From NCBI GenBank assembly GCA_037954325.1, contig JBBMNZ010000015.1, positions 3,162,001-3,226,000 of the forward strand: DNA of 64,000 nt, given 5' to 3'. A model generated the notes under the pieces. It had not been told where the DNA came from. It did not search any database and was given only the letters and a program-made list of their open reading frames with translations. Made by a program: the position numbers and the translations under genes. Shown here in pieces: positions 23,516 to 37,235 of the stretch. Every line of letters begins with the position of its first letter. Within the stretch, counting starts at the first letter, position 1. This stretch comes from Fistularia commersonii (Eukaryota; Chordata; Actinopteri; Syngnathiformes; Fistulariidae).

Positions 23516-25092
23516 CTCAATACGAATAAGATACATCTTAACATTAATTCACAGCGATGGTACAGACAGTGTTAATTCACCTAAGTGCCTTGCTTGAGCT
23601 ACTTCGATGATGCTATCATGAACATCAAACACATGTCTTAAAATGAACAGCCCAATGGAGAATGGAGCCCAAAGACCAATGGAGAATGGATGTTAAAATT
23701 AAAGACTGAATGGCTACTAGCTGCCATAGCAGAGATTGATAAACTGATATCTCTTTAAACGATACTCAGAACATTACGATACCCATTGAAATTCAGTCTC
23801 CAACGTACATTTGACCTAGAAGACAAAATTCTACAAACACTTTGGGAAAGTTAGAAGAGGGAAGCAGCTGACTTGAAGGTTCATGTATTACATTAAACGT
23901 CTTGGTTGACCTGATATATGTGCTGCACAAGTCATGAACAGGTTGATGTTAGATTCCGCCATCGGAAAAAAATATCTTTCTTTGTGGGCATTTTGACATT
24001 TTTCTATAGACTATGCAAAAATTGCATGACATGTTCCAGTAGAAGTGGTGCAGAAAAAAACCCACAGTGGGTACAGACCCATCATTATCCTATCAAAGGA
24101 CTCCTTATAGTTGAGTGCACATCTCAGGTTTTCAGACCACTTGCTGTCTTCTTCTCTCGTGATTTTTTTTTTCCCCAAGGGGAAAACTGCAGAAAGTAGA
24201 GTGGAAAAATGTTATGGCCACACATTCACCTTGTATGAAATTCCAAGCTGCAGTTTTTTTTCTTTAATTGTCATTTGATTGATCATTTGACAAACGAGGT
24301 GCTGCTCCCGGGCGTCACTCGGGTCAATAGAAAACATTTTTCTTCGCGTGTGATACTGCGGCTGCTGCTTTTTCCCTGTTAGCCCGTCCTCAGCTGCAGC
24401 GCCGGCCACGAGCCTGGGAGTGATGTCTCTCCCTGTCTGTATCCGCCCTGTTTCTCTGTGGACACAAATGCTTATGCACATTTCTATCTCTCACTCGATA
24501 AGCGCGCTTACCGTTCACCAGTTCTACCTGTCAGCCCGTTTTTCCGTTGTCATGGGCTTGCAGAAGAGGGGCGAGCAGGAGAGCAACTGGGTTGTCAGCT
24601 GTGCACTGCAGAATGCAAAGCTGGGAGCAGCAAAATCAGTGAAGGAGAGACATATTAGCTGATGAAACTGTGGCATTTAGCCTGGACATGCCTCTTTGAA
24701 ATGGCATCACATTAGCTTTATCATGTCTCCCAATGGCCGCGGCTTTGTCAGTCAGCCTATGTGCATGTTGAGCGGTGGTTTTTCAGCCCGTAGAGGAGCG
24801 GATGAAAATAATGTACAAAGAGTGGGAGGATGGTCAGATACAGTATTCCCATTGGAACGTTAACAAGAGCTTGCTGCTGAGAGGTGGATGGAGAAGCATA
24901 TGTGCTGGCATGCTATTCTTACGATATGTACAGTACTTGTGGTCTATATAATGAAATCTGTCTCATGGAGTATACTGCAAATACAGCCAACAATTACCAT
25001 TATAATGCTTTTTTTTTATCATAACCAGATTGTCATCTAATTGTGGGCTCGCACAGTGCTGAAGCTTTGGCCACAACCTACACTTTGGTAAA

Positions 25093-25983
25093 CAGTACTT
25101 TCCACACTATAAGGCGCACCGGTTTATAAGGCGCACCTTCAATGAGTGGCCTATTTAAATTTTTTTTAATATATAAGACGCACCGCATTATAAGCTGCAT
25201 AGAATAGAAGCTACAGTCGTGGCTGGGGTTCCGTTAAACATCCACTTGATGTCAACAAAACAGTCAGATAAGTCAGTCAAACTTTATTAATAGAATACAA
25301 ACCAACGTTCTGACAACTCCATTCACTCCCAAAACAAGTCAGTGCATTCACAATACGGTACGGTATGTACCGGTAGCTCTCATCGGTAATTGCGCCACCT
25401 TCATTGAAAACCATGTATTTCCAACTCAATTTGTCACAGTTCAAAGCGTTTCATAAAACAAAAGCACCATGAAGGACCGCCTCTAAATTCATTGATGTTA
25501 AGTTTGCGTGTTTGTCCTCTGACTTTTGCCATCTTGCTTTGCTCCCTTGGAAACTCTGTTTGATCTTCTTTTCTTGGCTCAGGTCATCTTGTTGCTTCCT
25601 CCACTTCTACACCATTGATTCGTTAATGTTGAATTCTCTCACTGCTGCTCTATTCCCATGTTCTACTGCGTGACTGATAGCCTTGAGTTTAAACTCTGCA
25701 TCGTAAGTGTGACTCTTGAAAGGGACGTTTTGGGGTCATTACACACACACATACACAAATGGAAATGAAAATGCACGCTTTGCGCAGTCATATATCCCAG
25801 CATGCACTGCGCACTACTTCTTCTACGGGAGAAAATGGAGTCGGCGGCTGCTTCCTGTAGTTGCGAGACCTCTTGCGGCTCAATATTGATCCATTTATAA
25901 GGCGCACTGGATTATAAGGCAAACTGTCGGTTTTTGAGAATATTAAAGGCTTTTAGGTGCACCTTATGGTAAGAAAATACGGT
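25093..25983 (-). mobile_element. Pogo-like DNA transposon remnant with inverted ends
   Basis: The left end reads cagtactttccacactataaggcgcacc and the right end, reverse-complemented, ccgtattttcttaccataag followed by gtgcacc, forming imperfect terminal inverted repeats. The phrase ataaggcgcacc recurs near both ends (25110-25140 and 25898-25915). About 890 bases long, it keeps a decayed fragment of transposase DNA-binding domain on the minus strand (separate entry). Assignment to the pogo/Tigger branch of Tc1/mariner rests on that domain. The exact end bases are uncertain by a few positions. Confidence 0.75.
25490..25714 (-). pseudogene. Brinker-type DNA-binding domain of pogo-like transposase
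   Basis: Minus-strand reading gives TYDAEFKLKAISHAVEHGNR, then AAVREFNINESMV, an in-frame TAG where an arginine is usual, then KWRKQQDDLSQEKKIKQSFQ and GSKARW. The pattern YDAxFKLxxxxxA...GNRAAxREFxIxESxVxxWRK is the Brinker-like helix-turn-helix seen at the start of POGK-type proteins and related transposases. The start codon is missing, the TAG is inactivating and the catalytic DDE part is absent. This is a fossil, not a gene. In the intact family this domain binds the transposon ends. Confidence 0.8.
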
Positions 25984-28900
25984 AATTGAAACCCCCTGAA
26001 ATAAAATGATGAATAAAAATCGGAATAAAATTAAGGCATGGATCAGTATCTAACATAGTTAAAACTACATGCGTCTTTTTAGGGCCAGTATTCAATGAAG
26101 CATGCCAATGCTTCATTGGACAAATCAATACCTTATACTGGACAGTAGGTAATGTCAGTAGGTAATGATCTGAACTGTTTCAGGCACCAGTTGTGAAATC
26201 TATTCAGAGACAAGCTGGATCCAGAATTGTGTTTTGTCGTAGATATAATCTCGTTGACAGTTCATTTATGGACTTACATGGAGGCACTCGTAAAGGCACT
26301 GTAACAGCTGTGAGTCTTATACATCTTGTAGTTTGTAAAAAGTGATGGTAGAGAAATCCTTGATGATTTCAGAGCCAGAGCAGACAGTTGGAGCATTTGC
26401 CCCTTTCTGCTGTTTTGCCCTTGACAGATAGGTGAGGGATGAGATTTCTCTGATGAAAGTTAGAGGAGAAGCTTAATCTGATTTGGGGGTAGAGGATTTA
26501 TTTATTTATTTTGCTTACATTTTATTGCTGGCAAAGATACAGGAACGCGGCTTGTTGCCTGAGCCCCTTTGACAGGCAGGCATGCGAACACAAGCGCATG
26601 CACGCACGCACGCACACACACACACACACACACACATGTAGCATTGAAAATGTGAACTCTATTCTCATACAGTCATTTAAACTTCAGTTCGGAAGTTAAC
26701 TCAAATAACTGTTTCTTCTCGATTCTGACTTGAAAATAAAGGCAACCAAGGTTAAAATAAAAAAACGGTGGACTCGCTGTAAAAAGCACCCGAGAGCAAA
26801 AATCCATCTCCCAGGATAGACAGACATACAATAGATGCCTCATAAATATAGGGTTTGGCATTCTGGTCCTTGAAAGACCCCAGACATGGGCACATATTTG
26901 CACTTCCGATGTGAGTGAACAGATTTTTAAAAACTGTGTAAAACGTTGGGTAAAGAAGTATTTTTGACATGTTGCAGATGCTGATCTCATTGAATTCTGG
27001 TTATATTTTTGATTTTTTTTTAGCATTATTATTTTCTCAAAGCTTTGCATTACCTACTTTACTTTACTCATGTCTGTCATCTGTCATTTTCCCAGCTAAA
27101 CACCCCATGTTGAAATTTATTGGCACAAAGTTTTGTTGGAACTTTATTAGTCTAATTATTCTACATCATAAACATTGTCAGCATTCAGCAATGCAAGGGT
27201 TAGGGTAACCCTAACCCTTGCACTTGTGGCAAGGCTGAAGAAAGCTCATAATGTTCTTAGTTCTTGGTCTCATAATTTGCTGCTGGTTTGGTTTGTTTCA
27301 ACCAAACCACCACCCATTACCCACCTATACTGAACAAAATATCTGTTATCTGAAATCATGATTATTTGATTTAAAAATTCAGGTCTACTAAACTATTCTT
27401 CAAAACTTCGAGTCTAAACTTCATTGGCGTCTTTCAGGGTTGCAACAGAACCCAAAGTCAATATTTCCATCCCAGCTATAACTGAATTCTTCTTTAATTC
27501 AACTGCAACACAAATAACACTGGATGTTCCCGGTATTGAGGCCAAAATGGAGTATTAATATCAAATAAGGCAACAGACTAAGCTGACAGCACAATAGCCA
27601 GGAATAGAAATACCTGTATCTCAACAGCACAACATCGACAGTGTACTCACTAGGAAAATGTAATATATATATGTATATATATGTATATGTGAGATAAGGA
27701 TGCTTTCTTTTTCACACCAAAAACAAAAGACTCAGACTTTTTTGTGAATTTCCAATTTAAACAGATCCCTTCTGGTTATGACACAACTCAAGCTTGTTTC
27801 CTAGCAAACAGTTGGATAGCTTTACAAAAAGGAAAAAATGCATGACGATACTGTATCACTGTATCAAGGCCCAAGTCAATGATATTTGTGGAGATTGCTT
27901 ATCTGACTGTCCTGACTGTGTGATATGCAGTACAGATAATGAGTCAACAAATGAATGAATACCTGACATCCACTTTTAAGGTGTAGCAGCATGAAATTAA
28001 TTGCAGCTAGTGTAAAGCATCAGCTTTGTGGAGTGATTCAAATTGTGAAGAGAAATATTGCCCTCAAGGCATTCACTGTCTGGTTCTCATTTAGTTGAGG
28101 TTCATTGGCACTAGCTTGGATGAGCAAGATTTCAAGTTTGATAAAAAACAACATTGTTATAGATCAGAGCTGTAGACTAGTGAAGAAAAAGTAAAGATTT
28201 TGGCATAGAAGATTTGGGATTTTTTTTTTCCCCCGAAATTGGGCAGCAGTGGGTGTGAAACGTGTCTTATCTTCCTCTTGTATATTTACTTTTTCTCTAG
28301 AAGATGCTATTTTATTTTGATGAATTTAAATCTGATGATAATCTATCGCTACTTACCTTCCTGTTAGTCCAAATATTGCTTACCCCGACCCCCCAACTGT
28401 TGCTGAGAGGTTCCAGAAAATGACCTCTGGAAAAGAGTGGGAGCGTTGCATGAATTGTTGTTGTGCTTTCCAAAGGTGTGGGATTGATTTGAGGCCGAGC
28501 AAGTTTCGGAGTAAACTAGGATACAATTTCTCTATGTGGCTGGCTTTGTGCACGGGGTGGGGTGATGAGGGGACATTGTCATGTTCAACTAGTGAAGGGG
28601 CAGAACACAAACTGACATGAAGTTTGAAAAATACTATTGGATTCATCGGTTAGTGAGTGAGCCTGTTTGCTGACCCTGTGGTGAGAGTTCATTCTCATTG
28701 ATTTACCATCATACAGCATGACACTGCTCTCTCAGTAGTGGAGTGCTATGTCCCCTGTGGGCCTCTGGAGTATTACTCATGCCACGTCTTCCCCTGGCTC
28801 TTAGTGCTCTACAATTTTGTCACAATGATGCCACAGAGGTCATATATGGAAATATGTCTGTGACAGGCTCATGCTTGTGCTGACACTTGCCTCCGCGCGG

Positions 28901-31900
28901 GCGTGTAAATTAAGGCACGGCCAGCTGGTAACTTTGCACCGCGCTGTGCCATCCAAACACATAAACACACACACACATCGCCTACTGTCCTCATCTGTGG
29001 GTCAAAAAACAGTGAGGGGAGGAGGGAAGGATGTCTGAAAGCATCCATCACAAAAAAAGAGGCACTCTGGGAAATAGGTCACTGTGGAACATCCATTCAG
29101 CCTGGGGCTTCTTCGTGCTCTACCTCTGCGGAAGTTACTTTGTTGAGATTGGAACAGAGGAAACGATGAATAGTACTCCAGCAATGATTGTTATCCACTT
29201 AGGAACTACATGAGTCATCCAACCCACAACCACAATTGCCATCAATCTTCACTTGAATGGCGATCCTGTGGAGGCTCAGCGCTTATAGGATTAGATTGCA
29301 AGAAAACAACAAACAAACCTACAACAAAATAGTTCAAACCATTTTGGAGGTTTCCAAACTCATCAGGTTATTTATTTATGAATTTCATTAGAATTTCATT
29401 GGAATTTGGTGATAAAAGTCAGTTAGTTCAACCTCAGTTTTTTTTCCACCTTATGCCAGAAATTACTTTCAGAAGTATCGATGACAAAGTTCCACACAAG
29501 TATAAAGGTAGAACCTTGGATACTCAAAAAAGCGACTCAAAAGGTCACTCGTGATTTTAAAATTGATACCATTTGCCATCCAAGGTAATTTCCTTAAACG
29601 TGACACGAGATTAGACTTGAAGACTCTAAGATGAGCTAATTGGATTTTGCTGGTCAATGTTAGCATTATCTCAAAAACATGTGATCAGCCCAAACTGAAA
29701 AGGAACATCTTGAAGACAATTCCCTTCAAATTTGGCAAGGATTTTGTTTGGTGGACAGAAGTCCAGGTTGCTATGACTACTTTAAATGTATGTGACCTCT
29801 AAAACACATAAGAAGTGGCTTGAGGGAATGCTTTTAAATTTGGCTCGGTGGCTCATCTGGGCTCAGACATGAACTGACTTGATTTTCAAGAGTCCAAAGT
29901 CAGAGACGCTCTAAATGGTCAACTGCAAACTTCAAGATAAGGTCAAGTCTTAAACAAAATGCCTTCAAACATAAGTTTACCTTCAGTTTACCTGAAGAGA
30001 AACAGACGGAAAGTCTACCTGACGACTGGAGCTGTAGAACTCCAAATGAAATTTGGCTCTTCCGTACCGCATATGCTGTCACACAGAAAATAAACAGATG
30101 ATGTGCGGAATGTAAGTCACATTTATTATGCTAAAGACCAATCAAAATCCATGTGAAACAGCATTTTTATTCCCATGTAATTGGATGACTGACAAAAGAG
30201 AGCATATCTAAATAGCTGGGAACAATTAACTGCTTAATGGCACTGCTGTGTCCAAACAGCCCATTATGTCATGTCTTAAGAGCGTAGCATATTCCATAAA
30301 AGAGATGGAATGCTGTGGTGCCTATTCTTTAGGGGCCATGATGTCATGTAGCAACGGAAGTGGGAGTTTGTAGAGATCAATATTTTCCATTGTTTTTTTT
30401 TTACTTTCAATGATGATTTATAAGGACATAATCTTTCAATACTGGAAGGTCCTAGTAAAAAATGAAAAATGAGTCGTCCTTTTAATTCTATCAATTAATT
30501 GTGAATATATGGATTTTTTTTAGGTCTTTAATGTGCTCAAACAGTTAGAAATAATTGATGCACACATTTACGTTTTTTTCATGGATACATAGAATTAGTG
30601 GCCCTCGTGAAAATTAGTTCTGGAGGTTCATATATGGCAGCAAGATTTCAAAGCCTTCAAATCAAAGCTTTAACATTTTTTAACAAAAGGATTGTGCAAC
30701 CAGCAAAGATTAAGATTATGCATTGGTATTATTATATCATAGACTGCATTTAAAGTGTCATCTAACGGTGAAATTATTATTAGTATTATTTTTATAGTTA
30801 TAGTGATTTCTTTATAGATGAAAAGCACAAACTTAAGATATCAAAACATTTGTGAGAATGAGTTTTTGGTTTTAATGTATTTTTTAGGACCGATTAAGCT
30901 TTGAAGATTGAGGATTTGCTTCAGTAAAACACCTGCATCTTGAATGGAGCCTATTTCTAATTTGACCAGCTTGTAAAACGATCTTATAAACAACCTTGTG
31001 ATCGACTGGACCGGGTTCAACTCGCCTTTTGCCCAGTGTCAGCTGGGACTGGACAGTAGCTTCTGTTCTCTATTTGGATCAATCAATGAGGAGAGTAAAA
31101 AAAGAAGAGAGGCCAATACCAATTAAATGTAAAACAATGTCTATCTAACTGTAATTATTATCCGTGACGATGATTGGCTGATGCCCTCGTGTGATACTAG
31201 CAGCATTTCGACACAACCCCAGAGACAGTGGGGGCTGGTGGCCATGACCCTGGATTTTATCAGCAGTTGGACTTTCCTGATCCTCGAGAATTACGCACTT
31301 TTTTTTAAAAGATTGATAATTTTCACTAGAAAAGTGCTTTTTAAAGAACAAAAACTAATTACACAAACATCAGTTCTCAGATTCCATCTCCCAGGTGTGT
31401 TATTTAGTAAGATGCACATATAACAGCCGCGGCGTCTAATGCAGCACTTAATTAAACAGACGACATGTAATGGGCTTCCTCCCTGTGGTCGGCCTGGCAG
31501 CGCCTCAGCTGCATAGAACTAAAATAATAGCTGTTTGTTTTTGTGGAGAAAGAGGAGAGCAGCCTGTGTTCTCTCATTGGCATGCACGTAGAGAGAAGTC
31601 TTTTCTCCTTTAAATAGATTTCCAATGATGGAGAGGAGGGCCGCAAAAAAAAAAAAAAAAAACAACAAAAAAACAAATAACAGAGGCTAAAACTTTCTTT
31701 GTTTCCCGTTCTATCCATCCCTTTCCCTGGCCGCTCGTTTGCATTGACTCATCGCTGCCAGGAAGGGCAGGGTTGGCAGCTTTGACCAAAGATTTGATGG
31801 CAAAACCACCTGAAAGCTAGTCGCTCATGATGGTCCTTGATTGAGTGATTGAATTAGGGTGATGTTTTTGGGAAAACCAATGGTTTGGGGGTTGGCGTTT

Positions 31901-34900
31901 ATTGCTGCCAAAAAAAATCATGCAGACATGACTGCCTCTTTTTTTTGTGCCACTTTCTCACTACATGCCCACTGTCACTATTTCAAGCTCGTTTTGCACT
32001 TAACAAATGATCTGTTTTCCATCACTGTGATTATTGGGGCAGTTGAATTTGAATTATTTTGCTATATTTTCTGATCAAATATTCCATACTATATTTGTTG
32101 ATGCAGTACATTTCAGCTGGTATGAATCAGAACTCAATACAGTTGAACTCATATCTTTGCAAACATTGCAAATATCAGACATTGGAATAGTGTTTACGGG
32201 GCCATATTGCTGGACACCCCACAGAAACTGAAAGGTCCATGGCCATGTAAGTTTGAATGAAGAAACCAAATGAGGGACTCTTGATGAGCGGGACAGTCAA
32301 TAAAACTAAACAAAGATTAAAAGTTGCAATTTTTGAATCTGTTTTCAACACAGTTGATATCATATCATATCTTGACTCCTTGAATGTGTAACAGCTCTAT
32401 TTTTGTTTATGAATCGTCAATCAACTATCGTTACTTATTAGTCAACACTTACAGTATTGTAAAGGTAAGTATACTTACCACTTACCATACAGTATTATAA
32501 CCTCCAATTGCAGTAACACACATAGTGTAGGTATGGATATTACTGACTAAAAGCTTGTGTGTATTCAAAAATATATTTATTGAGGCTTGATTCAAAGAAA
32601 ATGATTCCAAGAACTTTCAAGGTCTCCTAATGATGCTATATTCTCTTAATACAGCATGCAGCCAAATGGTATTTCATTTTATTTGTTCCTTTGCCGATTC
32701 ACACTAGCACCGAGCAACATTTTGCATTTTCATTGCAATCAAATCGCAGGATGTGTTATGTATTAACTTTTTTTGCTCTATGCTTTTTTAAAGAAAATAA
32801 ATAAATAAATGTGATAAAGCATCGAAAGCGTGGGGAAATTATACGTCCCGGTGCAGCCATAAAGACTCTTTTCAAAGCGCTACACGGCATTTTAAATCCC
32901 TTCGAGGAATGTCAGAGTTAAACGCTACATTCTGGAATATCTGCTTTAAATAGTTCAATAAGCTTTCTTCTATCGCCCTTGTCCTTATGAACAGAAAAAG
33001 TAAAAATGCAAGTCAAGTAAAAAGTAAAATATCTTGTGGCAGCTTTCCGGTCAAACTCTACTTTAACATAACTAATATTGCTTTTAACTCAACTTTATCC
33101 ATCACATGCACTTTTACCATTTCTGCCGTGCTAACCAAATATAAAAACAGATAAGGATGTCTCTGCTCATCCATTACAAATGCAGTTACATCCTCAGGTA
33201 TATGCATTTTGCCATCTATCTCCTCGTGGCTGTTCTATCTGTCTCTGCAGATATACCGAGTTTCTTGGGAGTGATCATTTTGCTCAAGGCCTCTCTGTGT
33301 TTGTCTGTCTTGTCCAAAGCTTCCTGGCCCTCCGGACCCTTCTTCACTCTTGATTCCTGCTCTTTAGTTACAGTCATTGATAGACCAGGAACTCTTGTCG
33401 CTCCTCTTCCCTGAAAAGAACAGATCGATGTCAGACCTGTCTCACATATTGAGTGTTTTAGCTTTCTGCCTGCCACAAAAGCAGCTCTTCTTCCACTGTA
33501 TTTGAGGATTCCAGTAACATACACTTCTTGTCTCCCGCTCTGGAGCAGATGCACCTCAACGTTGGCGCCGGCTGTAGTCTAGTTTTGTCCAAAAACATGG
33601 CATGGTATAAGGGGACATTGCTAAAACCACATTGTCCATCACATGGATGGGAAGTTTCAAGGCGGAGTGGCATCTCCATAGATGATTGTGCATCCATTGT
33701 ATTCTAATGTTGCACAATTTTTCATGACCGTACTGCAGTTTTGAGGGTAAAATTGTGTATTTTCCAGCTCTGCATTGCAGTTTAAAAAAAACAAACCAAA
33801 ATAAAAAGTGAACATTTCAGTATGACAATGAGAAACATGATCTTCTCTAATCTTGCCAGTCATCTTGCAGAGACAGTATCGCTCAGGAGTAATATTGCAG
33901 TAATACAGTGGACCTGAGACATCAATACTCTGCAACAAAATAATACACATGCTTGAAAAAGAAATAACCAAGTAAATGCATTTGTCAGTGATCATTTGTA
34001 CATGATTTGTGTTTTGGAAAAAAACAAAACAAAAAAAATAGTAGAAGGGGACTTTACAAAAATATTGTCATGAGACATGAATGTATGCTGAGTCAGAACT
34101 TTGCCAAGTCATTTCTACCTTTCATTTTGCAGAATCCCCACCCCCCCACCCCCACCCACCCAAATCCGCATACCAACTTTTTTAGGCGTTCAGAGAATTT
34201 AATTAATTCGGTCTTCCCATCATTTTGTGTTCACGTCAACATTTTCTAATGTGATGCTTCAAAAAACAATGTGAGTAAAATATCCCAAGGGGAAAGAAAA
34301 AAAAATCCTCATGACAGACCATGGCTTCGTTGATGGTCTTGGTCATTATGATGTGATTGTGAAGGGCATCTACCATGGCAGCCGACCCCCCCCAGCTCCC
34401 CCAACCCTCCAACCCTCCAGGCCCAGCTCGCGTCCTCAGAACTGAGGTGACTGACCCCGACATGGCGGCAGATAGGGACAGAAAGGTAACAGGGCTTTGG
34501 TTAATTGTGTTTTGATACTGAAAATTATTTTGTGTTTTTATGGAGTCCAGAGAAACCTATCAACATCTCCCATTTATATTGTCTGTTTTTTTTTTTTTTT
34601 TCAATTTTTCATATTTTTTTCAAACTTTTTGCCGATCAACTCGTGTTAGCTCCACCAAGCATCTTTTTGTAAAATACCAGGCTACTCTCCTCAACCTGTT
34701 TTCCCAGTCTTGCCTGAAAACAGAAGGCAGTAAGACTTTGAGAATGCTTGGCATGTAAGATAAGACCCTTTTATCATCAGCCTCTTGAGGATCACAACTT
34801 AAGGTTATGGCATGAGCCCAATGAGGCGCACCAACAGAGTATGTCTAATAGGAAAGTCTCCGTCACCGTGTGTTTGCGGCACAATGTCACAACAAAGATA

Positions 34901-36904
34901 AACATGGCTTGAGATACTTCATTTTTAAGTTCTTGCTCTTTAAGGAGTTGCTGCTATGTCATTATATATAGAATAATGTTTAAATGGATCACTAAATGGG
35001 TCTTATTTTCATTTCTCTTTTCAGACCTGTTCTACAATAGTGTAAACCAATAATGCAAACATCCAAACCTGGACCATTTCTCTAAATTCTAAATTTGTGA
35101 AAAACTCAAGCATTGGGCGTTGCTCCCGAGATTGTACGACGTCTAGAAAGCAAAAAAAAACAAAAAAAACAAATGCAGTGTCAGATTTTGTTGTCTGTTC
35201 TGAATTTATCAAGGACGTCTGAAATGTCTGCCCACCAGACAGTGATGCTTATAGTGTTATAGGATTCATTTCTGCGATGGGATTTTCCTCTTCCTCTTGT
35301 CCTTCAATTGCCCATCCCCCTTATTTCACTCCATGCCTCCCTTCCAGGCTCAGATAATAATGCAGGCGAAGGTGTGCAGCAGTAGCAGCGGTGGAGGAGG
35401 AGGAGGGGGATTGCGTTCAAAAAACCTGAAAAGAATAGGTGGTTTTGTGCGTGTGTGTTCGAGTGTGGGTGTGAGTCAGGTTATTCAGATTACGTTCTTG
35501 TGCTTCATACATGCTCAGCTTCACAGAGTGGTCATGTATGAGCGGAAAACACAACGCTAGAAAGAGACAGCCTGGCACTGCTTAGCACTCACCCCGCCCC
35601 TCTCCTCCTTGCTTCCCTCCCTGTCATTCCTGCTCATTTGGCCCGGTCAGAACCTAGAAGAAGTCCTCATCAGTTATGTTTACTGAGCTCATACTCCCCC
35701 ACAGCCAGCTACTGCTGCTCAGTGTTCTCTCTCTTTAGCACATTTGCAGTGTTTTTTCAAATCCAACAGCTACCGTTGATTTGTATTGCTTATTAATAAT
35801 AAAAAAAACTTCACCTTGTCAAGTCGCCTTATAAACTATTTCACGTTATCTTACGTCGATGCTGCAATGACGTTTCTCACATGACTATTACATTATGTGG
35901 AGAATAGGAATGTATTTATAACATGATACGCCTGAGGCATGCTGGCAATAAAAAAAAAAACAAAAAAAAACTTGTTGCTGGAGAATATACTCATCAACAC
36001 ATCAGCTGCTAGATTCAAGGTCACACACAGAACTGACACATATTTGCATAGATCACAGGTGTTATGAATGGTAGTTATTTGCATTGCAAAATAATAGTGT
36101 TACAATTCTATACCGCTTCTGTCAAACATTCTTAGGATAAATCTGTGCTTATAGCACCAATATCCTCTCAGAGACGGGATTTGTATGTACCGGATATAAA
36201 GGACCGGGGGGTCACGGAGGGCAGTAGCAGCCAGAACATGTTGTACTGGACTGTTTAATGTTCTAATAACAACAGAAAATGCCAAAGATTTTTTTTTTTC
36301 TGCTTGAAAGTGGTGAAGTGATAGGCAGGTATTAGATGACCAGTGCAAATCAGTCTGGTTCCCCCTTCTTTATTTTAGAGCTCAGTCTGTGTTTGTGGCA
36401 AAAAACTCCCTAGAAGATAATGTGGTAGAACTGCAACCAATGAGGATTTGCGTTTTTATTACTGTAAATTGACAGTGGTGGTGCCTGACGTCAAACAGAG
36501 ACTTGGAAAATGAACCATATTCTGGTAAGGAGTTCCTGTTGGTTTTCCAGCAAACTGATCTCTCTCTTCAATGAAACCCCGAGTGCTTTTGTCATTTCTT
36601 CTGTTTATCTTGAAATGTAAATATACCACCCAGGTTGTTCCATCTGTTTAGGTGCCGGCAGTCTGCTTGGGTTTACAGAAGAAGCTCACACTAGTGTCAG
36701 ACATTCCATTTTTCTGGTCTCTATTGATCAATCCTCATACCAAACACTTATTAGATAGACAGTTGTCATCAGCCTGATGTTTTCAAAAACAGTAGAAAAT
36801 GGCAGGAGCAGTTAAGAATGGAGTGAAATGAAGCTTGAGTTTGTTTTCCTGGCCAGTCAACAGCTGAAAACCCTGTTAGGGATGTTATGAAAAATGTCAG
36901 CCAT
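25984..36904 (+). other. Middle of long intron
   Basis: About 11 kb with no supported gene on either strand. It contains a CA run (26606-26636), a telomere-like palindrome (27192-27222), homopolymer runs (A-run about 31646-31662; T-run about 34585-34600) and generally AT-rich sequence. Two minor points are raised as findings: a possible small exon at 35360-35438 and a cluster of minus-strand open frames at 33.2-34.0 kb. Confidence 0.5.
27192..27222. repeat. Perfect 15-bp inverted repeat with telomere-like motif
   Basis: tgcaagggttagggt and its exact reverse complement are separated by a single base (a, at 27207). The arms contain TTAGGG/CCCTAA, the vertebrate telomere unit, once each. Confidence 0.95.
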
Positions 36905-37235
36905 TCATTCATTATATATACTGCTTATCCTGTAGTCAGGGTTGGAGGGGGGCCAGAGCCGATCCCAGCTTTCATTGGTCGAGTGATGGGGTAACCGCTA
37001 AACGATCGCTTGTCAATCGCAGCGCAACATATGGAGACAAACAGCCTGTCACTCTCTCATTCACACATCTGAGCAATCTAGGGTCTCCAATGAAGCTACT
37101 GAATGTTTTTCGACTGTTGGAGGAAACCAGAGAACCCAGTGGAAACCCACACCGACACGAGGAGAACATGCAAACTCCCGGTCTGATTCAAACCAGGGAC
37201 CTTCTTGCTGTGAGGCAGAGGCCATGTGGCCCGTA
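36905..37235 (-). repeat. Teleost interspersed repeat, reverse copy
   Basis: Begins ccattcattcattatatata, then ctgcttatcctgtagtcagg, cgatcccagctttcattggt, cactctctcattcacacatctg, gaggagaacatgcaaactcc, and ends accttcttgctgtgaggcag. Same family as 16.8 kb, close to full length, about equally diverged. Confidence 0.85.

Larger units (their letters stand above)
20482..25092 (+). other. First part of long intron
   Basis: Contains a GT microsatellite (21298-21376) and a teleost repeat (23360-23515), listed separately; the rest is AT-rich with no supported gene. A moderately GC-rich patch at 24.3-24.65 kb shows no coding signature. Confidence 0.5.

Noticed and set aside
28380..28646. Minus-strand frame with VHKASHIEK, reminiscent of a Tc1 transposase end
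   Set aside because: Only a short motif matches; no terminal repeats or other transposase parts are nearby.
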